This document shows, piece after piece, positions 50,123 to 57,645 of a DNA stretch of 64,000 nt. The DNA is taken from the IMG/VR virus record IMGVR_UViG_3300021090_000010, positions 1 to 64,000 of that record, one strand, 5' to 3'. Position 1 is the first letter of the stretch, and each line of letters begins with the position of its first letter. Both the position numbers and the translations under genes were made by a program. The notes under the pieces are model-generated. The model did not search any database. It was not told where the DNA came from and saw only the letters and a program-made list of their open reading frames with translations. The DNA is from a virus.

Positions 50123-50449
50123 ATGTTTCTCGATCTTTTGAAAGGTGCGCGTGACTGGGTTTCCGACAAGGTTTCTTTCGTTCTTGGACCGTGGATGCGT
50201 GATCCGGTGAAGAACATGCCCCTGTTTCATGCTCTCGTTGGATACACTCTGATGCTTAGCATGGGATGGGTTTCTCGAGGTCTTCTGGCTAAGTTGGTTA
50301 CCTGGGCTCTTCTGCTCGTTTGGACCGTCGTTCGATCCTTCAAACCGGCCGATATCGTCCATCCTATCGACGCCGCGAAGATGAAGCTTCCTGAGCTCGC
50401 TCATTACCATCTCGGTGCTGCAGCAGGTTTCCTCATTTCGAGCATGTAA
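50123..50449 (+). CDS. Small membrane protein
   Basis: A 108-residue protein (MFLDLLKGARDWVSDKVSFV). Hydrophobic helices at residues 35-50 (FHALVGYTLMLSMGW) and 55-72 (LLAKLVTWALLLVWTVV), plus a hydrophobic C-terminus (YHLGAAAGFLISSM). The N-terminus is amphipathic and basic. Frame upstream to 49847 is antisense to another gene and rejected. Function is unknown; a holin- or membrane-associated role is possible. Confidence 0.5.
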   Translation: MFLDLLKGARDWVSDKVSFVLGPWMRDPVKNMPLFHALVGYTLMLSMGWVSRGLLAKLVTWALLLVWTVVRSFKPADIVHPIDAAKMKLPELAHYHLGAAAGFLISSM

Positions 50450-50452
50450 TTC

Positions 50453-50713
50453 ATGAAAGTCGGAGCTTCTTCAGAATACATGGGCCAGGAGCAGATTCGC
50501 CAGGCCTTGCAGAGTATCCTAGAAGATCGTGTCACTTCCGGACGAATTAAGAACCAGAAGGACTTGGATACTTTTTGGAGCGTGATCGATAAGGCTGCTC
50601 TAGCTCTACGCTCTGTTCCTTTCGAAGTTCTTTCCAAGGTTATGTCGGTCAAAGAGGTTCGAGAAATCGTTCGAGATGTTCTCGTAGAAGTCCAAAATAC
50701 ACCCTCTCGCTGA
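50453..50713 (+). CDS. Small helical protein with C-terminal copy of the shared helix
   Basis: An 86-residue protein (MKVGASSEYMGQEQIRQALQ), three bases after the membrane protein stop. It is all-alpha. The shared helix appears at the C-terminus instead of the N-terminus (VMSVKEVREIVRDVLVEVQN). This may mean a start at the internal ATG near 50642, or a head-binding helix that is not a cleavable leader. Function is unknown. Confidence 0.45.
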   Translation: MKVGASSEYMGQEQIRQALQSILEDRVTSGRIKNQKDLDTFWSVIDKAALALRSVPFEVLSKVMSVKEVREIVRDVLVEVQNTPSR

Positions 50714-50720
50714 CCTATCT

Positions 50721-51062
50721 ATGCTTAGGATGTTCACAATACTCGATATGATCTGGAAATTCTTCATGGATCTCTTCGTTAGCACAAAAGCACGAGGAGA
50801 ACTCACCGTCACCGGTGCTGACGAGGCCCGGTTCGATCTCACACGTAATCCCGAATACATCAGCGTAGAATTTGCCGACGAAGATTGCACTCCCTGCGAT
50901 CCCGGATCGGATGATGAGCTCGATTATGAAGTACATTCTGTCTGTTGTGAGCACAAATGTCACCACAAGTGTCATTGTTGCCACAAGCATAAGCGCTGGG
51001 AGCTTGTCATTCGTTGGAAGGTCTCGGGTCTGAGAAAGATCGTCTGGGAGGCCTGCAGTTGA
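50721..51062 (+). CDS. Protein with His/Cys-rich metal-binding-like cluster
   Basis: A 113-residue protein (MLRMFTILDMIWKFFMDLFV) with an amphipathic, hydrophobic N-terminus. Residues 74-90 are an extraordinary cluster of Cys, His and Lys (CCEHKCHHKCHCCHKHKR), likely to bind metal. The flanking parts are beta-like (WELVIRWKVSGLRKIVW). It precedes the pyruvyltransferase-like gene by 1 nt. Confidence 0.5.
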   Translation: MLRMFTILDMIWKFFMDLFVSTKARGELTVTGADEARFDLTRNPEYISVEFADEDCTPCDPGSDDELDYEVHSVCCEHKCHHKCHCCHKHKRWELVIRWKVSGLRKIVWEACS

Positions 51063-51063
51063 G

Positions 51064-52059
51064 ATGCCAATTTCCATCCTTGCGTACGGGTGGTACCATC
51101 ACGGGAATGTTGGAGATGAACTTTTCTGTGATGCTTTCCGGCTTCTCATGCCGGAAGCTGAGCTGACGTTCGTCGACAAAATCTCAGCCAAGGATCTCGA
51201 AGGGAAAAGAGCGGTCGTCTTCGGCGGCGGCTCTTTCTTGTATAAAGAACCTCGAATCGACTCCGATGTGTTCGATTTGTTGGTGGCAATACCGACAGCG
51301 TACATCGGAGTGGGTGTGGAGGCGGAGGTTCATCCGGTCCACCTCCGCCTGATGAAGAAGTCTAAGATCGTTGCTGTACGCACCGCGCTTGGAACGAAAC
51401 ATCTTCGTAGCATGGGTGTCGATGCCATGTCAATTCCGGACATCGTTCACATCGTACCGGTCGTTCAAGGCAAGAGAATTCCCAACAGCATTCTCTTCGT
51501 ATCGAATGTAGAAACGATCCCTAAGTGGGATGCTCCATCATGGGCTCACCTCGCGTGGGAACGGTTCAAGAATGAAGCGGCCCAGTTCTTGGATGAACGA
51601 TTGTCTTCAGGGTGGAAAATATCGTTCCTCTCGATGTGCAAAAATCTGTGGATGGACGACCTTTGGGCGGCCACAGAAATCGTTTCTAAGATGACAAGAA
51701 GGTCTACCAGATTCGAAATGATTCAGGCGTCCGAGATCTCCGCTTCTCAAGTGTTGGAAGAATTCTCTAAACGCTCCATCGTGATCAGCCAACGCTACCA
51801 CGGGCTCGTCCTTGCGGAGATGGTGAACGTTCCTTCCATTTCTGTTCACCACCATGATAAGCTCAAGAACATCGAACCATTCAGGGGAGAGAAAGTTCCC
51901 TACTACGAATTCTCGAAGAGACCTTTGCACGCTGCGGTGGACGAACTCCACGGCAAACTGATGAATTCTTCAGTTGCCGATTTTTCCGAATTGAAAAGCA
52001 AGATTGCGGTTTTCTTGAAGGGGGTTCACGATGGTCAAGTATGTCGGCATACGAAATGA
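51064..52059 (+). CDS. Polysaccharide pyruvyl transferase family protein
   Basis: A 331-residue protein. Family landmarks are the N-terminal YGWYHHGNVGDELFCDAF, the Gly-rich VFGGGSFLY near residue 53, and the C-terminal SQRYHGLVLAEMVNVPSISV with the conserved His. Members (CsaB-like, WcaK-like) move pyruvyl or related groups onto cell-surface polysaccharides, or share the GT-B fold. It overlaps the glycosyltransferase gene by 29 nt, so the two likely act together on a glycan. Target (virion or host surface) is unknown. Confidence 0.75.
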   Translation: MPISILAYGWYHHGNVGDELFCDAFRLLMPEAELTFVDKISAKDLEGKRAVVFGGGSFLYKEPRIDSDVFDLLVAIPTAYIGVGVEAEVHPVHLRLMKKSKIVAVRTALGTKHLRSMGVDAMSIPDIVHIVPVVQGKRIPNSILFVSNVETIPKWDAPSWAHLAWERFKNEAAQFLDERLSSGWKISFLSMCKNLWMDDLWAATEIVSKMTRRSTRFEMIQASEISASQVLEEFSKRSIVISQRYHGLVLAEMVNVPSISVHHHDKLKNIEPFRGEKVPYYEFSKRPLHAAVDELHGKLMNSSVADFSELKSKIAVFLKGVHDGQVCRHTK

Positions 52060-53275
52060 CAAGATCGTAACTGTGTCGGATTCTCCGTTCGAATCGAAAG
52101 GAATGAAAGTGGTCGAATCATCTTCCGAAAATCCCATCTCTCTTTCGAAGCACGATCGTGTCCAAAAACCGCTCAACGAGATGAAGGTTGCATTCGTCGG
52201 AAATTGGAAGATGGTGTGCGGAATTTCCACGTACTCCGAGAAACTGTGGCCGCACGTCATCGACGGTGTTGGTCATGCTAGGTTGTTCATCGAACGTAAC
52301 GACACTCCGACCGGACCTCTTCATCTTGTTGGAGATAGAACAGTCGCCGACGAAGATGTTGTAATCTGTTGGAAGCGTGGAGAAGATCTAAAAGAGCTTG
52401 TCAAGCGGATAGATGAATACGATCCGGATATCGTTTGGGTGCAGCACGAGTGGGGGCTTTGGTCCAATGCGCGCCACTGGCTATCGTTCCTTTCACAGAT
52501 GAGATCTCGAAGGGTCATCGTCACGATGCATTCCGTGTTCCACCATCGTGACAAGACGATCTGTGAAGCTGCGATGCCTGAGATCGTCGTTCATCTCGAC
52601 GGCGCGAAGAAAGTTCTCGATGATGAGAAGAAGATCTGCGGATCTGTTTCGGTCATTCCGCACGGCTGCGATCCGTGCCTGGACAGGAAGAAGCTCTGGA
52701 ACCTCTATAAGTCACCCAGAACCTTCATGCAATTCGGATTTGGTTTCCGGTACAAGGGTTGGGAGACGTCCCTGGAGGTGGCACGGATCCTCGCTGGCAG
52801 GTACGAGGATGCGTTTTTCACGGGGCTGTTCTCCGAATCGCCCTTCAATGCGACCGAACATCAGCTCTACTACGATGAGCTCATGTCGTTCGTCACTAAA
52901 CACGGATTAGAATCCAACGTTTCGATCATCAGAGGGTTCCAGTCCGTCGAGGTGCTGGACAGCTACATGCGCACCAACCAGGCTGTGCTGTTTCCGTACA
53001 CGTCCCACCCGAAGCACGAGGTGTACGGAGCTTCCGGCGCAGCACGTTCCGCTATGTCGAAAGCCGTGCCCGTCGTTACGACGTCCGTGAATCACTTCTC
53101 GGACATCCCAACCCTCAAGGCGGACGATCCCAAGTCCCTTGCAGAGATATTGGATAAGCTTTTCTCCGATCCTCTTATGAAGAAGAAGCAGGTCGACAAA
53201 CAGCTGAAGTACGTGGAAGAAAACAGCTGGTACAATGTAGCACAGCTCTATCTGAAGCTGTTTTCGAATAGTTAG
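52031..53275 (+). CDS. GT4-type glycosyltransferase
   Basis: A 414-residue protein. A Rossmann start MKVAFVGNWKMVCGISTYSE lies at residue 50, after a short N-terminal extension. GT-B features are DPDIVWVQHEWGLW, VTMHSVFHH, VIPHGCDP (hinge), FMQFGFGFRYKGWETSLEVA and the C-terminal site SHPKHEVYGASGAARSAMSK with E-x-x-G-A-S-G-A. Members transfer sugars from nucleotide sugars. Paired with the pyruvyltransferase-like gene, it forms a small glycan-modifying cassette. Confidence 0.82.
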   Translation: MVKYVGIRNDKIVTVSDSPFESKGMKVVESSSENPISLSKHDRVQKPLNEMKVAFVGNWKMVCGISTYSEKLWPHVIDGVGHARLFIERNDTPTGPLHLVGDRTVADEDVVICWKRGEDLKELVKRIDEYDPDIVWVQHEWGLWSNARHWLSFLSQMRSRRVIVTMHSVFHHRDKTICEAAMPEIVVHLDGAKKVLDDEKKICGSVSVIPHGCDPCLDRKKLWNLYKSPRTFMQFGFGFRYKGWETSLEVARILAGRYEDAFFTGLFSESPFNATEHQLYYDELMSFVTKHGLESNVSIIRGFQSVEVLDSYMRTNQAVLFPYTSHPKHEVYGASGAARSAMSKAVPVVTTSVNHFSDIPTLKADDPKSLAEILDKLFSDPLMKKKQVDKQLKYVEENSWYNVAQLYLKLFSNS

Positions 53276-53279
53276 AGTA

Positions 53280-53705
53280 ATGCAAGCCACCCTGAAAGAG
53301 TTTCGAGAAATTGTTCGGCGGGTGCTTTCTGAGGCTGTTTGTCCCGGATGCAATCATCCAGGTGCGTACATCGGAGGCATGAACAACGTTGAGTGCCCGA
53401 ACCAACAATGTAGGTTCTTTTCTCAGAAACAATTGATGAACCACGAAATCGAGCGCGACGCGTGGGATTGCCCACAGTGCGATCGAAAGAACATACCCAC
53501 AAAAGACTGGTCTTGTCCTGATTGTGGACATGATCCTCATAAAGACAATCCATGTGCTGGTTGCGGATCTCAAACTGCTAATCCGAATGATGAGTTTTGC
53601 GAATTGTGTGAACCAGATGATGGTAGCGGCGCGTTCGAATGTCCACAATGCAAACATCAAGGATACGATCCGAACGAACCTTGTCCAGAATGTGGATTCC
53701 ATTGA
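53280..53705 (+). CDS. Zinc-ribbon array protein with targeting-like helix
   Basis: A 141-residue protein starting MQATLKEFREIVRRVLSEAV, a clear shared helix (LSE/A). Then four zinc-ribbon-like units: CPGCNHPGAYIGG..ECPNQQC, DCPQCDRKN..SCPDCGHD, CAGCGSQT..FCELCE and CPQCKHQG..CPECGF. The first unit is paralogous to the 49-residue protein at 46392. Such arrays bind nucleic acids or proteins. If packaged in the head, it could enter the host with the DNA (inference). Confidence 0.6.
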   Translation: MQATLKEFREIVRRVLSEAVCPGCNHPGAYIGGMNNVECPNQQCRFFSQKQLMNHEIERDAWDCPQCDRKNIPTKDWSCPDCGHDPHKDNPCAGCGSQTANPNDEFCELCEPDDGSGAFECPQCKHQGYDPNEPCPECGFH

Positions 53706-53725
53706 TTTCGTAGTACAATCTTGTT

Positions 53726-54499
53726 GTGCACGTTTACGTAATCATCAATAGAATCAACGGCAAACTCTACGTTGGTAAAGCTAATGATCCGATCGATCGC
53801 TGGAAAGATCACCGCGAAAATGCTCGCCGAGGTCATGTCAAAGCATTGTACTCTGCGATGAGAAAATACGGAGATAAGCACTTCGAATTTCGCATCTTCC
53901 AGAGCTTCACGACTGAGAAGGACTCACTCGATGCTGAGACGTACTGGGTCGATCATTTCGATGCGATGAATCCGAAGATCGGTTACAACAGACGAGAGGG
54001 CGGCTCTGGAGGTAGAATTTCGGAGGAAGCACAACGGAGAGGAGCTGAGAAAATGAAGGGAGCTTTGAATCCATCTCACCGTCCTGAGGTTAAAGCTAGG
54101 AAGTCTGCGTCGATGATGGGCAAGAACAAAGGGAAGAAGTACCCGAACCGAAAACCGCATGACAAGAGTGCATATGAGAAAGCGTCGGCGACAAAGCGCT
54201 CACGTTCTCATCTTCATCATATGAAAAACCCTGAAATTGCGAAGTTCGTTGGAATGAAACTTCGTGGACAAAAACGAACACCTGAGCAACGTCAGCAGAT
54301 GAGCTTACAACAAAAAGGGAAGCATTTGGGAACAAAATCTCATTTTGCTAAACTCACAGAAGAGGTTGTTCTAGCAATCAAGAAAATGTTAGCTTCTGGA
54401 ATGCATTATCTGGATGTCGCTAGAAAATTCGAAATCAATGATCGGATGGTTCGACGAATTAGAAACGGAACAACATGGCCGCATGTACAGATTCAGTAG
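53726..54499 (+). CDS. GIY-YIG homing endonuclease
   Basis: A 257-residue protein starting at GTG 53726. The GIY-YIG domain reads VYVIINRINGKLYVGKANDP, with Arg and the catalytic Glu in DAETYWVDHFD. NUMOD3-like basic repeats follow (GGRISEEAQRRGAEKMKG, NPSHRPEVKARKSASM). The C-terminal helix-turn-helix (FAKLTEEVVLAIKKMLASG, then VRRIRNGTTWPHV) is the same module as the remnant between the sheath genes. It lies at the end of the accessory region, convergent with the next gene. Confidence 0.8.
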   Translation: MHVYVIINRINGKLYVGKANDPIDRWKDHRENARRGHVKALYSAMRKYGDKHFEFRIFQSFTTEKDSLDAETYWVDHFDAMNPKIGYNRREGGSGGRISEEAQRRGAEKMKGALNPSHRPEVKARKSASMMGKNKGKKYPNRKPHDKSAYEKASATKRSRSHLHHMKNPEIAKFVGMKLRGQKRTPEQRQQMSLQQKGKHLGTKSHFAKLTEEVVLAIKKMLASGMHYLDVARKFEINDRMVRRIRNGTTWPHVQIQ

Positions 54500-55257
54500 T
54501 ACGGTTTGGATAGCGGACCCTCAGCGCTGAGGAGAATGCAGAGAGCTGGATCTTTCAAGATATCGTATGCGTCTACTTCAATAGAAGTTTCGTCGTTTAG
54601 ATTTGTGAGTATCATCTTTCGATCTACAAGTCGAACAGAGTGGCTATAATCTGCGTAGTCTCTCGAATGTCCCGGGTACAACGGAAGCCCCTGCCAAAAG
54701 TTACCCGATTGATCTTTCATCCAGCCGTAGATGAAGACGGAATTCGGCTTCGTCTCCATGTTCTTGCTGATGATGACGTTCTTCTTGTAACCGTCACACA
54801 GAGCTGGAAACGGAACATTTTCTAGTTGCTTCACCACGATATCGTTGTGCCTCTTGTACCATTCAGTCGACGTCATCAGTGGTCCGAACTGCAAGGGAAC
54901 GGCGATCTGTTTCCAACTTGCGAACGTGAAGATGTCCTGAACCATCTTGTACGTTGGAAGCATGGCCCCGTACAAATCCGCGACCTTTTGGGCTGTGGTG
55001 GGAGCCATGGGCACGTAGAAATGATCCTCATTCGTACCAATCGCCAAAAATCGTGGAATTACGGTAAAAGTGACGCTGAATCCTAATTTCTCATTCATCG
55101 ATGCTACGTGCACGCGCGCGCGAATGAAATCAGGCACATTCCCATTTATAAGCTCGATGAGAATCGCGTTCTCTCGTGGGATTCCCGTTATTCCCATGAT
55201 GCTCTTGGCGAATTCTGAACCTGTTCGAGCGTTATCTTTTTTGGGCGAAATGACCAT
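54493..55257 (-). CDS. Conserved hypothetical protein
   Basis: A 254-residue minus-strand protein (MVISPKKDNARTGSEFAKSI). The segment SVFIYGWMKDQSGNFWQGLP, then HSRDYADYSHSVRLVDRKM, resembles from memory a widespread family in large phages and actinobacteria with a GW-x-K and D-Y-S-H-x-x-R-L pattern, suggesting a hydrolase-like active site. The function is not established here. Its end overlaps the convergent GIY-YIG gene by 7 bp. Confidence 0.55.
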   Translation of the reverse strand: MVISPKKDNARTGSEFAKSIMGITGIPRENAILIELINGNVPDFIRARVHVASMNEKLGFSVTFTVIPRFLAIGTNEDHFYVPMAPTTAQKVADLYGAMLPTYKMVQDIFTFASWKQIAVPLQFGPLMTSTEWYKRHNDIVVKQLENVPFPALCDGYKKNVIISKNMETKPNSVFIYGWMKDQSGNFWQGLPLYPGHSRDYADYSHSVRLVDRKMILTNLNDETSIEVDAYDILKDPALCILLSAEGPLSKPYY

Positions 55258-55262
55258 TTCTA

Positions 55263-55268
55263 TAAATA
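55263..55268 (-). promoter_or_regulatory. TATTTA motif (minus strand)
   Basis: On the minus strand TATTTA ends 5 nt before the ATG at 55257 and no Shine-Dalgarno sequence is present. Confidence 0.45.
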
Positions 55269-55294
55269 CTTCACCTAGATTTGTTTATAGTACC

Positions 55295-55921
55295 ATGATC
55301 ACCATGGATAAACGTTGGTCTCGCTCCCAGTTCGCAGGTTTGCCTCGGCAATTCGTTTCCTTTGCTAAGCGTCTCGATCTCCAGTACAAGGCTGGTAAGA
55401 AATTTTTGGCAGATCGAGATGGAGAGCCCGTAGCTTGGTTGATGGATGACCCGGAGATCAGAGCCAGCCAGATTGCTGGTCTTGATCCGCTAGAGATTGT
55501 TCTATGGCATCCGGACGGAGAAGCCAAGGTCTCTTACAGCCAACTTGCGTTGATCAGAAATCGAGCAGATCTTCTGTTATTTCAGGGAAAGACTCTCGAA
55601 AAAGCTGGCGACCTTGCTTCGTTTTCCATCAAGGATGTTTTGGAAGATTCTAAGAAAAGAGCCGTGCGAAGAGCTGCCCGTAGCAAGATGACGACAATAG
55701 AAGCCTTTCAAGCCGGTGGTGAGCTCTGTGGAGATGAAATCGATGTAGAATCTCCTCCTCCGCTCGATGAAGCTTTAGAAATGCTTGGAACGATTCGTCC
55801 CGGAGATATGTTGAAAGATGTCCGGGGTCAGAAAGTCTTTGTGGACGTTTTTGAAAATGTTGGACCCATCAAACCCGAAGAAATCGACCCGAGAGCACAT
55901 CGCCCTCGTGGGAAAAATTGA
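55295..55921 (+). CDS. Hypothetical protein in baseplate gene cluster
   Basis: A 208-residue protein (MITMDKRWSRSQFAGLPRQF); a second ATG lies three codons later. It is helical and charged (LLLFQGKTLEKAGDLASFS; AVRRAARSKMTTIEAFQAGG) with a Pro-rich acidic end. The frame upstream of 55295 is antisense to another gene. It heads the run leading to the gp26- and gp51-like baseplate genes and may be involved in hub assembly. Confidence 0.5.
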   Translation: MITMDKRWSRSQFAGLPRQFVSFAKRLDLQYKAGKKFLADRDGEPVAWLMDDPEIRASQIAGLDPLEIVLWHPDGEAKVSYSQLALIRNRADLLLFQGKTLEKAGDLASFSIKDVLEDSKKRAVRRAARSKMTTIEAFQAGGELCGDEIDVESPPPLDEALEMLGTIRPGDMLKDVRGQKVFVDVFENVGPIKPEEIDPRAHRPRGKN

Positions 55922-55951
55922 CGCAGGTTGATACATACAAAGAGCGGACCC

Positions 55952-56224
55952 ATGACAAAGCCCGCAAGACAGTACGCTCCAATTCTATTGGAACGAATTC
56001 TAGCTTGTATGTGGCCGCGTCATCCGTTGCCTTGTTTCTCTGGTTACATCTCTCTGGAGACTCTATATTCCTTGGTCGTCGTAAAGGAGGCCTTGGAAGT
56101 TCTTCAAGAACGTAGGCTTGTTCATCGTCTTTCTGACGATGAAAAGGTTGTTCGTAGCATGCGAATTGAGTTCGATGTTTATGTCTTGACAGAAGCAGGG
56201 TACAAATCTTCGAACAAAGAGTAA
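55952..56224 (+). CDS. Small winged-helix-like protein
   Basis: A 90-residue protein (MTKPARQYAPILLERILACM). Its second half fits a winged helix: LYSLVVVKEALEVLQERRLV then a beta hairpin with FDVYVLTEAGYK. It may bind DNA, possibly as a regulator. A second frame of similar length overlaps it from 55918, but the chosen one keeps a domain-like pattern to its end. Confidence 0.45.
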   Translation: MTKPARQYAPILLERILACMWPRHPLPCFSGYISLETLYSLVVVKEALEVLQERRLVHRLSDDEKVVRSMRIEFDVYVLTEAGYKSSNKE

Positions 56225-56247
56225 TTTTACAAGATGGGTGATATCAA

Positions 56248-57069
56248 ATGAGCGGTGACGTTAGAAATCCTGTGTTTCAGCATGGCGGGAATCTTATCAA
56301 GCAGCAGATGGCTGTGGATGTTCCTGTTGAATCGATTCCGCTCCCTTCGGGAGGAAAGGCTTACCCGGAAGGATCTCCTCTCCACATGAGAGCGCAGGTC
56401 GAAATTCGCGCCATGACAACCCGAGAAGAGGATATCCTCATGTCTCGTGCTCTCATCAAGAAGGGAACGGTCGTCACTCACCTCATCAAGAACTGTCTCG
56501 TTGACCAGTCTATTCCTGTCGACAAGATGCTTTCAGGAGATCGTTACGCTCTTCTGGTCGCCCTTCGTGTTATGAGCTACGGACCAGAATACGAAGCCAC
56601 TGTCGAGTGTCCCCAGTGCGGACACAAGCAGACCCATACGTTCAAACTGGACGAGTTGCCGATTAAAGAGTTGGAAGCCACCCCTGTAGGAGTCGGATTG
56701 AATCTCTTCGAATTCGAACTCCCCCAGTCGAAAAAGAAGGTCCAGTTCAAGTTCTTGACCGGTGCCGACGAGGAGTCGATGCTTTTGACCCAGAATCAGA
56801 AGAAGGCCAAGTTCAATCACGACATCGAAACGACCGTGACTTCTCGGCTAGCTCAGACGATTGTCGCCATCGATGGAAATGACAACAGGCTCGAGATCAT
56901 CCGCGCTATCAACAGCATGGTTGTTCGAGATGCCGATGCACTCAGAAAGTACATGTCCAAGTGTGAACCTGGGATCGATATGACTCAGGTGATCGACTGC
57001 AGCGAATGCGACGCTGTTGAGGAGGTCAGCGTGCCGGTTGGCGTGGGCTTTTTCTTTCCCAAGGGGTGA
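56248..57069 (+). CDS. Baseplate hub assembly protein (gp26 family)
   Basis: A 273-residue protein. The N-terminal ESIPLPSGGKAYPEGSPLHM and AMTTREEDILMSRALIKKG match the T4 gp26 baseplate family. A zinc motif is visible (CPQCGHKQTHTF at 121-132; a second pair DCSECDAVEEV near the C-terminus). T4 gp26 takes part in assembly of the baseplate hub and is followed, here as elsewhere, by a gp51-like gene. Start at the ATG after GGGTGATATCAA, where no strong Shine-Dalgarno sequence is seen. Confidence 0.8.
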   Translation: MSGDVRNPVFQHGGNLIKQQMAVDVPVESIPLPSGGKAYPEGSPLHMRAQVEIRAMTTREEDILMSRALIKKGTVVTHLIKNCLVDQSIPVDKMLSGDRYALLVALRVMSYGPEYEATVECPQCGHKQTHTFKLDELPIKELEATPVGVGLNLFEFELPQSKKKVQFKFLTGADEESMLLTQNQKKAKFNHDIETTVTSRLAQTIVAIDGNDNRLEIIRAINSMVVRDADALRKYMSKCEPGIDMTQVIDCSECDAVEEVSVPVGVGFFFPKG

Positions 57070-57106
57070 GGAAGGCCCTTCTGTCGCAGTAGTTCACCCG
57101 TTCCCG

Positions 57107-57382
57107 TTGACCTACGAAAACCGGGAACAGGTGTTCCTCGAGCCGATTTTTCTTCTCATGTATTATTTGGGGTTCACGTACATCGAGGCCCTGAACATTC
57201 CGATCGTCTACAAACGATGGTTCATTGAAAGAGTTGCCAAAGAAATCAAAGGCTCGGCCGGAGAGGGAGAACCAGGAAACGGACCTTCTAAGGCCATGAA
57301 CCACCAGAATGATCCGACCTACGCAGCGATGACTGGGAAGCACCGAGCCCAAACTCCTGCCCGTTTACGTCGATTCACTTGA
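57107..57382 (+). CDS. Baseplate hub assembly catalyst (gp51-like)
   Basis: The frame ending at 57382 contains LTYENREQVFLEPIFLLMYY, LGFTYIEALNIPIVYKRWFI and ERVAKEI, a pattern of the small gp51-like proteins paired with gp26. The C-terminus is basic and disordered (HRAQTPARLRRF). No ATG is available at the 5' end. A TTG at 57107 gives 91 residues; the frame is open from a TTG at 57017, but that part overlaps the gp26 gene. The start is uncertain. Confidence 0.65.
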   Translation: MTYENREQVFLEPIFLLMYYLGFTYIEALNIPIVYKRWFIERVAKEIKGSAGEGEPGNGPSKAMNHQNDPTYAAMTGKHRAQTPARLRRFT

Positions 57383-57388
57383 ACCAGG

Positions 57389-57394
57389 TATTTA
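57389..57394 (+). promoter_or_regulatory. TATTTA motif next to start
   Basis: TATTTA ends 5 nt before the ATG at 57400 and overlaps the alternative ATG at 57394, favouring 57400. No Shine-Dalgarno sequence is present. Confidence 0.4.
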
Positions 57395-57399
57395 TGCCC

Positions 57400-57645
57400 A
57401 TGAAGGATCGTTTTCTACTTCGTAAAGCCCTAATCGAGAGCGCAGTGGAACGACCTGCGTACAACTTTCATGGAACCAAACCCGAATTGAAGGCTTTGGT
57501 AGACGTTGTTGCTGCCACAAAGATCTTCGAATCCACCCTTTTAGACGATTCGAAGTCACTGGAACAGATCACAGAGGCTCTGAGACGCAAGCATGCCTGT
57601 TCTCGTACGTTCGAGCACGTTTTTGGATGCGTCTGGCCGCTGTAA
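57400..57645 (+). CDS. Conserved small protein upstream of the tape measure
   Basis: An 81-residue protein (MKDRFLLRKALIESAVERPA). The motif KPELKALVDVVAATKIFEST and the end RTFEHVFGCVWPL resemble a small family found just before tape measure genes in related phages (recalled). It appears complete: the WPL end matches the family, although a TnpB element begins at its stop codon. Function is unknown, probably in tail assembly. Confidence 0.55.
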   Translation: MKDRFLLRKALIESAVERPAYNFHGTKPELKALVDVVAATKIFESTLLDDSKSLEQITEALRRKHACSRTFEHVFGCVWPL

